Assembly: GCA_937975655.1 (NCBI GenBank)
Contig: CALJTZ010000597.1
Location: 1-6,982, forward strand
Direction: 5' to 3'
DNA length: 6,982 nt
Source of the DNA: an uncultured Synechococcus sp.
Lineage (GTDB): Bacteria; Cyanobacteriota; Cyanobacteriia; PCC-6307; Cyanobiaceae
Of this stretch, positions 1 through 5,462 are shown piece after piece. The stretch's first letter is position 1; every line of letters begins with the position of its first letter. The notes beneath the pieces are model-generated. The model was not told the origin of the DNA and made no database searches. It worked only from the letters and a program-made list of their open reading frames with translations. Made by a program: the position numbers and the translations under genes.

Positions 1-30
1 CATCCGAAGTAAACAAGTGGAATTGCGGTG

Positions 31-369
31 CTAAGTCCGCGCGCCCGGCAGCTTGTGTCTCGGCACGTAGCCGGTACTGCATGGCCAGGCACAACTCCAC
101 ACCGCCCGCGCCAGGCGCCGCTCCCCCACCACCACGTCGAAGTAACAGGCGACGCCCTTCCACTCGCAGAAGCTGCGACCTGCCGCGGGTTGCAGCAGGT
201 CGAGCTGCATCGCCTCGGGTGGCAGGTACACCGTGGGGGGATGGAAGGTTTCCAGCACCCTCAGGCTGTGGCGGGTGTCACACAGCTGTTGGCCCAGCGC
301 CTTCACCACCACATGGTCGGCACAGGGCACCAGGGCAGGTGGACGCGGATAGTCGCAGACATGTTCCAG
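31..369 (-). CDS. DUF427 (PF04248) domain protein, probably truncated or decaying
   Basis: The translation carries the hallmarks of the DUF427 family, whose biochemical role I do not know: a DYPRPP segment near the N-terminus, RVLETFHPP, a YLPPE segment, the SFCEWKG signature (residues 66-72 if counted from the CTG at 369-367), a FDVVVG strand and a WSxxxP segment. No ATG or GTG lies where the family normally starts. The first usual-type codon in frame is GTG at 330, but that would remove the conserved DYPRPP. I therefore place the start at CTG 369, 9 nt after a strong AGGGGGAGG; ATT at 375 is an alternative. After WSCAWP (stop at 31) the protein loses family likeness and ends after 112 residues, where relatives continue with an FY.GR.D segment. 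A neighbouring frame there reads YRLRAETQAAGRADL, which partly resembles the missing part, so a frameshift or small deletion is plausible. Family assignment is firm; whether the gene is functional is uncertain. Confidence 0.7.
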   Translation of the reverse strand: MEHVCDYPRPPALVPCADHVVVKALGQQLCDTRHSLRVLETFHPPTVYLPPEAMQLDLLQPAAGRSFCEWKGVACYFDVVVGERRLARAVWSCAWPCSTGYVPRHKLPGART

Positions 370-378
370 GGCAATGGG

Positions 379-387
379 CCTCCCCCT
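379..387 (-). promoter_or_regulatory. Strong ribosome binding site for the DUF427 gene, fused to the Nif11 stop codon
   Basis: Read on the minus strand the sequence is TGAGGGGGAGG followed by CCCATTGCCCTGG. The A of the Nif11 stop codon TGA is the first base of the purine tract. The distance from the last AGG to CTG at 369 is 9 nt, and to ATT at 375 only 3 nt, although the earlier AGGGGG would give a workable distance to ATT. The arrangement predicts translational coupling between the two genes. It is the clearest Shine-Dalgarno-like tract I noticed next to a gene start in the window. Confidence 0.6.
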
Positions 388-632
388 CAGCCGGGGATGA
401 AGCTGCGTAGCTTGCGGGCCTCCAGGCCAGCGCGGCGCTGCAACTCGGCATCGCTGAGCTCCTGCTCCGCCCGCACCTGGGCGGCGATCACGTCGGCCTC
501 CTCCAGCACATACCCATGGCTGGCAGCCAGGGCCAACAACTCCTCAACCTCCACGGGCTGGCGCAACCGTTCCGCCAAATCCGGCGTGGAACGCGCGTGG
601 GCCAGAAAGGCGTCGAGTTGGGCGAGCGACAA
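387..632 (-). CDS. Nif11-family small protein (leader-like domain without core peptide)
   Basis: The 81-residue product matches the Nif11 domain. It begins MSLAQLDAFL, continues through a helical stretch (DLAERL) and an LLALAASHGYVL segment, the equivalent of the family's A...GF motif, and ends with LSDAEL. Nif11 domains occur in nitrogen-fixation-associated proteins and as leader peptides of ribosomally made, modified peptides, and are abundant in cyanobacteria. The start is TTG at 632-630: there is no nearby ATG or GTG in frame, and TTG places the methionine exactly where the family begins. Upstream purines (AGAG) are weak. Where leaders usually end in Gly-Gly this protein has AGL, followed only by EARKLRSFIPG. 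There is no cysteine or threonine to modify, so it is probably not a standard precursor. Its stop is embedded in the ribosome binding site of the DUF427 gene. The open frame continues upstream to 1541 but that part is a shadow of the plus-strand genes. Confidence 0.75.
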   Translation of the reverse strand: MSLAQLDAFLAHARSTPDLAERLRQPVEVEELLALAASHGYVLEEADVIAAQVRAEQELSDAELQRRAGLEARKLRSFIPG

Positions 633-641
633 TGGAGCTCT

Positions 642-729
642 GATCTGCTGGATCTGTCCTAGCGGTTGGGGCCCAGGGATGCGGGCTCGCCAAGCAGGCC
701 ATGAGCCCGCAGACTTGAACCAGCAGATC
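642..729. promoter_or_regulatory. Perfect 10-bp inverted repeat, symmetric about two divergent start codons
   Basis: GATCTGCTGG at 642-651 is the exact reverse complement of CCAGCAGATC at 720-729. On each strand the sequence CCAGCAGATC is followed by exactly 9 nt and then the start codon: ATG at 739 on the plus strand and TTG at 632 on the minus strand. The midpoint of the repeat (685.5) is also the midpoint between the two starts. Next to the left arm GATCTG recurs at 651-656, giving two copies 9 bp apart. I infer a shared control element for the divergent genes: an operator half-site placed near each start, or a matched 5' leader. No recognisable -10/-35 pair or NtcA-type GTA-N8-TAC site is visible in the gap. 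The symmetry also supports both start assignments. Confidence 0.55.
680..711. repeat. Nested 9-bp inverted repeat (possible stem-loop)
   Basis: TGCGGGCTC at 680-688 is the exact reverse complement of GAGCCCGCA at 703-711, with a 14-nt loop that itself contains GCC...GGC. It sits inside the larger 642-729 repeat but is centred at 695.5, about 10 bp off that centre. No U-tract follows on either strand, so it is not an intrinsic terminator. It could be an operator, or a structured part of the 5' leader of whichever divergent gene starts far enough upstream. Function is unknown; the base pairing is directly visible. Confidence 0.5.
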
Positions 730-738
730 CGCCGACCC

Positions 739-1155
739 ATGGCATCCAGCCCCCAGACGCCTGAGCTGGCCAGGGCCCTGCCCAACTGGATGCGCTGGGG
801 AGGGGCGGGCCTCACCGCCCTGGTGGCGGTGTTGTTTGTGGTGCTGCTGCTCCAGGTACGCGAGCAGAGCGAACGGCTGCAAACACTGCAGAACCGGCTG
901 CAAACCCTGGAAAATGCCAACGACCTCGGCCGCACCAATGCCCTCGAGGAGCAGCTGCGCAGCACTGTGCAGCGGCTGCAGCGGCTCGAGACCCTGGACA
1001 CCACCGTGCAGGGCCTGAGCCGGGAGCAGGAAGCCCTGCGGCAGCAGATCAGCAGTCGGCCCGAGCTGAGCCTGCCACCGGCGGAGACCGGGCTGCTGCC
1101 GGCACCCGCTCCCGCCAAACCCAAGTCTCCCCCCCAGCCCCTCAGTCCGGAATGA
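739..1155 (+). CDS. Small single-pass membrane protein with coiled coil and proline-rich tail
   Basis: I do not recognise a named family. The 138-residue product has a short polar N-terminus, one clear membrane helix (about residues 19-39, WRWGGAGLTALVAVLF onward), a long heptad-like region rich in Leu, Gln, Arg and Glu (about 41-106: RLQTLQNRLQTLE, LEEQLRSTVQRLQRLE, LSREQEALRQQI), and a Pro/Ala/Lys tail (about 107-138). By the positive-inside tendency the orientation is ambiguous; the coiled coil could be on either face. The ATG at 739 is chosen because it leaves a natural cytosolic lead before the helix and sits at the symmetric distance from the upstream inverted repeat. ATG at 679 is in frame but would place the nested stem-loop inside the coding region. 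The stop overlaps the aminotransferase start (ATGA at 1152-1155), so the two are probably translated in a coupled way. A scaffold or membrane-anchor role is only a guess. Confidence 0.7.
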   Translation: MASSPQTPELARALPNWMRWGGAGLTALVAVLFVVLLLQVREQSERLQTLQNRLQTLENANDLGRTNALEEQLRSTVQRLQRLETLDTTVQGLSREQEALRQQISSRPELSLPPAETGLLPAPAPAKPKSPPQPLSPE

Positions 1156-2327
1156 GTGGCACCGCCCCCACCGCCGCCCAGCGCCTGGCGGCGGTGCAGA
1201 GCCCCGTGATTCCCGTGATGGGGGCCTTGATCGCCCAGACCCCGGGCACCCTCTCCCTCGGCCAGGGGATGGTGGGCTGGGGCCCACCGGACACGGTGAT
1301 CTCGGCCGCCCAGCAGGCCCTGCAGAGCGATCCCCAGATCCATCGCTATGGCCCGGTGGAGGGGCTGCCGCCCCTGCGGGCCGCCATCGCCAGCCACCTG
1401 CACCACCAGCACGGGCTCGACCTCGAGGCCAGCGCGGTGCTCGTGACCGCCGGCAGCAACATGGCCTTCAACGCCGTGGTGCAGGTGCTGTGCGATCCCG
1501 GCGATGAAGTGATTCTGCCGGTGCCCTACTACTTCAACCACGCAATGGCGATCCGCCTGGCGGGCGGGGTGCCAGTGGCGGTGGAGGCGGGGGTGATCCC
1601 GGATCCCGAGCGGCTGGCGGCCGCCATCACCCCGCGCAGCCGCGCCATCGTGACGGTGTCACCCAACAACCCAAGCGGGGCCGTGTTTCCCCGCGAGGTG
1701 CTGAGCGGGATCAACCAGCTCTGCGCCGAGCGCGGCCTGCTGCACATCAGCGACGAGGCCTATGCCCTGTTCAGCTACGGCAACGCCGAGCACTGGAGCC
1801 CCGGCAGTGCTCCCGGCAGCAGCGCCCACACCGTGACCCTCGGCTCGCTGTCCAAGAGCCACGGCATGGCGGGTTGGCGCCTGGGCTATGCCGCGGCCCC
1901 CAGAACGCTGATGGCGGAGCTGGCCAAGGTGCAGGACACGATCCTGATCTGTGCTCCCCAGCTCAGCCAGCACGCCGGCCTGGCCGCCCTGGAGGCCGGC
2001 AGTGGCTGGTGTCTGCAACGGATCGCCAGCCTGACGGAACGGCGGACCCAGGTGCTTCAGGCCCTAGAGCAACCCGAGGCACCCTGGCGGTTGATGGCCT
2101 CACCGGAGGGGGCCTTTTATGCCCTGCTGAACGTGAGCACGCCCCTCAGCAGCGACGATGCGATGGAGCGGCTGATCCGAGAGCACCGGGTGGCGCTGGT
2201 GAGCGGCAGCAGCTTCGGGTTGCGGGGCTGCTGCCTGCGGCTCAGCTACGGCATGCTCAGCGAGGCCCCCTTGCAGGAGGCCCTGGATCGGCTCACCCAG
2301 GGGCTGCTGGCCATTGCGCAGGCGTAA
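1152..2327 (+). CDS. PLP-dependent class I/II (fold type I) aminotransferase
   Basis: The 391-residue protein transfers an amino group between an amino acid and a 2-oxo acid using pyridoxal phosphate in the cytosol. Visible family residues are: SLGQG (35-39) and Tyr66 in HRYGPVEG at the substrate entrance; TAGSN (99-103) and Tyr126/Tyr127 around the cofactor; SPNNPSG with Asn173; ISDEAY with Asp201, which pairs with the pyridine nitrogen, and Tyr204; SLSKSHG with the Schiff-base Lys235; Arg243 eight residues later; and Arg363 in LRLSYG, which should hold the substrate carboxylate. The Asp-Tyr and Lys-Arg spacings match aspartate aminotransferase. Length is normal for the class. It looks like the cyanobacterial enzymes loosely annotated as aspartate or general aminotransferases, but the amino donor cannot be told from sequence. 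It overlaps the upstream membrane-protein gene by 4 bp and has no leader of its own, so it should depend on upstream transcription and coupled translation. Confidence 0.92.
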   Translation: MSGTAPTAAQRLAAVQSPVIPVMGALIAQTPGTLSLGQGMVGWGPPDTVISAAQQALQSDPQIHRYGPVEGLPPLRAAIASHLHHQHGLDLEASAVLVTAGSNMAFNAVVQVLCDPGDEVILPVPYYFNHAMAIRLAGGVPVAVEAGVIPDPERLAAAITPRSRAIVTVSPNNPSGAVFPREVLSGINQLCAERGLLHISDEAYALFSYGNAEHWSPGSAPGSSAHTVTLGSLSKSHGMAGWRLGYAAAPRTLMAELAKVQDTILICAPQLSQHAGLAALEAGSGWCLQRIASLTERRTQVLQALEQPEAPWRLMASPEGAFYALLNVSTPLSSDDAMERLIREHRVALVSGSSFGLRGCCLRLSYGMLSEAPLQEALDRLTQGLLAIAQA

Positions 2328-2330
2328 GGC

Positions 2331-4469
2331 TCAGCCCTCAATGCGAACCCAGTGGCCGAACAGCGCCTCCATCTGGCCGCGGGCCTGCTCGCGGGCCAGC
2401 CAGGCATTGATGTAACGGCGCAGGGCAAGGTCATCACCGGCAATCGCCCAGACCAACTCCCCGGCAAGGCGGTCTGCAAAGGGGGCGATCAAGCTGGTCC
2501 GCGGGTGCAGCACGGCCCAGGACGATCCAGCTTCCGCCGAAGTGAGCAACCCATCGAACCGGGCCTGGCCGGCGGCGGAAAAGAACTGGCGCTTGTCGGC
2601 CAGAGGCAACAGCTGCAGGCTGAGCTGGCCCGAGGGTCCCACCAGCTCGCTGCGGAGCTGATCCCGCAGGTCGCCCGTGAGCAGTTGCGGATCACTCACC
2701 GCCAGCACCAGGGGCCTGCCCAGGGGTTGGGCGCGCAGGTTCTGAACCAGGGCCACCTTCGCATCGGGCACCACCAGGGCCAGGTGCACCCGCTGGTAGC
2801 CCTGGCTTAACTGATGGCGCACCGCCCGCTGAGGGCTGGTCTGGATCCCGCCAACCGCCAGATCGATACGGCCGGAATCCAGCCAACTCTCGAGGGCCTC
2901 CAGGCCCGCCTCACGGACCTCGAGCCGTACCCCCAGGCTGCGCACAAGGCCTTCCACCAGATCGATGTCGTAGCCCACCAGCTCACCGCGGGCGTTGCGG
3001 TATGCCCAGGGCAAACCATCGGCCCGCACCCCCACCCGGAGCACGCCACGCTTGAGGATCGCCGCCAGGGACACAGGCTCAGGGATCAGCTGGCGGAGCG
3101 CAGCCGGTTGCGGGCGAGCGACGGAGGAGCGCAGACCCAGGAGTTTCTGGTCGTTGCGGTAGGTGCCCTGAAGGGAACGCGCCAGATAGGCCCGGGCCGC
3201 TGAGCCGAGGCCTGCCAGCAGGAGGGTGGAGGCCAACAGCATGCCCACGAGCCGCAGGGGCTTGAGCCGCAGCGCGTCCACCGCCCGCGCATAGAGCAGA
3301 ACCGCAAGCACCACCAACCCCTCGAGAGCCAACACCTTCTCGAAGCGGTAGAGCCACTCACCATTGATGTACACGAGCTGAAGCAGGTCCATGGGCAAAC
3401 CACGGGACTGCAACTCCTGGCGCATCACCGCCTTCAGACCCGACACCGAAGCGGGGATGGCCGTGAGCAACATCCGGGCTGTTTCGCCGGGCTGAAGCGG
3501 TTGGTCCACGTACCAGCCCGCAAACGGGATGAACCACAGGGACGCCACCTGCCCCAACGTGGGCAGGGCAAATCCGAGCGACACCAGGGGAGCGATTTCA
3601 TCAACAGCCTCGGGATGACGGTGCTGGGGATCCAGGTCCACCGGCAACTCCTGGCGCAGGTTCGTGACCAATAGCGGCAGGGCAATCAACAGGTTCCCAC
3701 TGCTGGCCGTGAGCGCCAGGGGGCCGCGCAGACAGCGCCACAGGGAAGCTGCCGACAGGGGAGTCAGCGCCAGCACCGCTCCAAGGCACAGCAGGCTCAG
3801 CAGCAGAAAGGCCACCAGCGAGAGCTGAAAAAAGCCCTGAATGCGCAGCAGCTGCGGCCAGTCAAGACGCGCCACATTGAGTGCTGTAAGGGCAAAGATG
3901 CCGTAGGGAATGACGCGCGCTACCAGCTTGTTGAGGCGCGCAAACAGCTGGCGCATCACCTCCAAAGGATCGAGCAACCGGCCCTTGTGATCGATGCCCT
4001 GGAGAAGCACCCCGAGCACGGAACTAAAGAGCACCACAGCAGGAAAATTATCGTCCGCCAAGCCACCAAAGATATTATCTGGCAGGTAAATGCCCAGCAG
4101 ATCAACAGGTTCCGGTCGCTCGAATAAACCAGCATGGAAGAACTGCGATGTGACCAGTGGGGGTAGGAACTGGGGCAGCACGATCACCACCACACCGGCA
4201 GTGACCCACAGCGCCAGCAACAGCAGGAGTCCGGAACGGGCGAAGCTGCGCAGCATCCCCGGCTGCAATGCGCCGAAACCCACCACCAACTCACAGATCA
4301 AGAAGGGCATCACCACGATCTGGGACGCCTGCAGAAACACGCGGGCCAAGGGCCGGAGTGCGCCAGTGGCCCCAGGCCAGACCAAGCCAAAGGTCAGCCC
4401 CAGCGCCAGCATCACCAGGCACTGATTTCCGATCGAGCGCGGCCAGAGCCGAAACAACAAGGACGGCAT
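2331..4469 (-). CDS. Fused transporter: SDF-type cation symporter domain plus family-3 solute-binding domain
   Basis: The 712-residue protein joins two transport modules. Residues about 10-400 resemble the dicarboxylate/amino acid:cation symporter (SDF) family: several membrane helices, a hairpin-like SSGNLLIALP (from 256) and a following helix starting PLVSLGF. An additional helix (about 408-428, LVGMLLASTLLLAG) follows a basic RAVDALRLKPLR stretch, which should put the remainder in the periplasm. From about 471 the protein is a family-3 solute-binding domain, as in polar amino acid transport: LKRGVLRVGV, GELVGYDIDL, then GRIDLAVGG leading to TSPQR, whose Arg548 is the expected ligand carboxylate contact, and a final INAWL...W segment. 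The usual SDF motif NMDGT reads FALPT (300-304), so classical sodium/substrate coordination looks lost. ATG at 4469 is chosen over an upstream GTG/ATG extension to 4559 because it begins just before the first helix. The likely cargo is an amino acid or small acid. The stop is 3 bp from the convergent aminotransferase stop. Confidence 0.85.
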   Translation of the reverse strand: MPSLLFRLWPRSIGNQCLVMLALGLTFGLVWPGATGALRPLARVFLQASQIVVMPFLICELVVGFGALQPGMLRSFARSGLLLLLALWVTAGVVVIVLPQFLPPLVTSQFFHAGLFERPEPVDLLGIYLPDNIFGGLADDNFPAVVLFSSVLGVLLQGIDHKGRLLDPLEVMRQLFARLNKLVARVIPYGIFALTALNVARLDWPQLLRIQGFFQLSLVAFLLLSLLCLGAVLALTPLSAASLWRCLRGPLALTASSGNLLIALPLLVTNLRQELPVDLDPQHRHPEAVDEIAPLVSLGFALPTLGQVASLWFIPFAGWYVDQPLQPGETARMLLTAIPASVSGLKAVMRQELQSRGLPMDLLQLVYINGEWLYRFEKVLALEGLVVLAVLLYARAVDALRLKPLRLVGMLLASTLLLAGLGSAARAYLARSLQGTYRNDQKLLGLRSSVARPQPAALRQLIPEPVSLAAILKRGVLRVGVRADGLPWAYRNARGELVGYDIDLVEGLVRSLGVRLEVREAGLEALESWLDSGRIDLAVGGIQTSPQRAVRHQLSQGYQRVHLALVVPDAKVALVQNLRAQPLGRPLVLAVSDPQLLTGDLRDQLRSELVGPSGQLSLQLLPLADKRQFFSAAGQARFDGLLTSAEAGSSWAVLHPRTSLIAPFADRLAGELVWAIAGDDLALRRYINAWLAREQARGQMEALFGHWVRIEG

Positions 4470-4591
4470 ACGGCTTGACAGGTGGATCAGGGGTGCTGGG
4501 ATCACGTCATCTCGCAAGGTTGGCAGAACCCGGCAAAGCAAGCGAGGCCAACGCCACAAGACGGGTGACGGTCAGCAAAACCGCGCAGCCC
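4470..4591. other. Gap between the permease and symporter-fusion genes
   Basis: This 122-bp stretch holds no gene I can support. The only structure seen is a weak 6-bp inverted repeat, GTTGGC at 4519-4524 with GCCAAC at 4547-4552 and a 22-nt loop, without a U-tract. I see no convincing promoter box or terminator. It is long enough to hold an independent promoter for the symporter gene, which I cannot identify. Confidence 0.4.
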
Positions 4592-5440
4592 TCAGCCCTT
4601 CACAGCATCGCCGCTGGCGCTGGGCAGGATGTAGCGCTGCAGCCCAATGAACAGCACCAGCACCGGCAGGATCGACACCACGGATCCCGCTGCCACCAGC
4701 CGCCAGTCGAGTGAGAAGCTGCTGGCCAACTGCTGCAGGCCCAGGGGCAGGGTGTAGAGCTTGGGGTCGTCGAGGATCACCAGAGGCCAGAGAAAATCAC
4801 TCCAGGTGCCGATGAACACAAACATCGCCAGGGTGATGAGATCAGCCCGGGCGGCGGGAATCATCACGTTCCACCACTCCCCCACGGGGGTGCAGCCATC
4901 GATGCGGGCCGCTTCCTCCAGCTCCACCGGCACGCCGGCAAAACTCTGACGCAGCAGAAAGATGCCGAAGGCCGTGGCCGCCTGGGGCAGGATCAGGGCC
5001 CACAGGGTGTTGCGCAAGCCCAGCTGCACCATCAACAGGTAGAGCGGGATCATCACCACCTGGAAGGGAATCAGGATCGTGGCCACCACCAGGGCCAGCA
5101 CCAACCCCCGGCCGGCGAAGCGCATCCTGGCCAGCGGATAAGCCGCCAGGGAGCAGAACAGCAGGTTGGCCAGTACCGCCAGCCCGCTCACGATGCTGCT
5201 GTTCACGATGTAACCCAGCATGGGGTTGTCGCGGAACAAGCGCCCGTAGGCCTCGAGGCTGGGCTGGCTGGGCAGCAAGGCCGGCGGCGTGGTGAAGATG
5301 TCCTCGGCGGGGCCCTTCAGCGAGGTGCTCACCAGCCAGAACAGGGGCACCAGCATGGCCAGGGCCACCAGCAACAACAGCACCAGCTGCAGGGCGCTGG
5401 CCGCAAGGCTGCGGGATTGCCCGCTGGTGGGTTCGCTCAT
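4592..5440 (-). CDS. Carbohydrate ABC transporter permease, MalG type
   Basis: This 282-residue inner-membrane protein is one of the two channel-forming subunits of a sugar ABC importer of the MalFGK class. It shows about six hydrophobic helices (about 14-36, 76-100, 110-132, 142-165, 200-221 and 247-270). Between helices 4 and 5 lies the EAA loop that docks the ATPase: EAARIDG (176-182) followed by IPAARADL. LKGPAEDIFTTPP after helix 1 and GTWSDFLWPL near 211-220 are also typical of MalG-like subunits. Length is normal. ATG at 5440 is chosen because the longer reading frame to 5569 lies inside leuA on the same strand and has no membrane character. It begins 22 bp after the leuA stop, so co-transcription is likely. 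No MalF-type partner, ATPase or binding protein lies within the window, so the sugar cannot be inferred and its partners must be encoded elsewhere. Confidence 0.9.
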   Translation of the reverse strand: MSEPTSGQSRSLAASALQLVLLLLVALAMLVPLFWLVSTSLKGPAEDIFTTPPALLPSQPSLEAYGRLFRDNPMLGYIVNSSIVSGLAVLANLLFCSLAAYPLARMRFAGRGLVLALVVATILIPFQVVMIPLYLLMVQLGLRNTLWALILPQAATAFGIFLLRQSFAGVPVELEEAARIDGCTPVGEWWNVMIPAARADLITLAMFVFIGTWSDFLWPLVILDDPKLYTLPLGLQQLASSFSLDWRLVAAGSVVSILPVLVLFIGLQRYILPSASGDAVKG

Positions 5441-5462
5441 AACGGCAGACTCTCGGACCGGT

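Noticed and set aside
689..730. tRNA-like T-loop (GGTTCAAGTC on the minus strand)
   Set aside because: The bases flanking the loop cannot form the required 5-bp T stem and no acceptor, D or anticodon arms fit.
28..738. Upstream part of the long plus-strand reading frame ending at 1155
   Set aside because: It lies antisense to the Nif11 and DUF427 genes, its translation is low-complexity and Arg/His-rich, and the credible protein only begins at 739.
633..1541. Upstream part of the minus-strand reading frame ending at 387
   Set aside because: It is Gly/Arg/Ser-rich shadow coding opposite the membrane protein and aminotransferase; only the last 81 residues show a family match.
4519..4552. Terminator after the permease gene
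   Set aside because: Only a 6-bp repeat with a 22-nt loop and no U-tract; too weak to call.
4470..4559. 30-residue N-terminal extension of the symporter fusion
   Set aside because: The extension is not hydrophobic or family-like, and the ATG at 4469 sits just before the first membrane helix.
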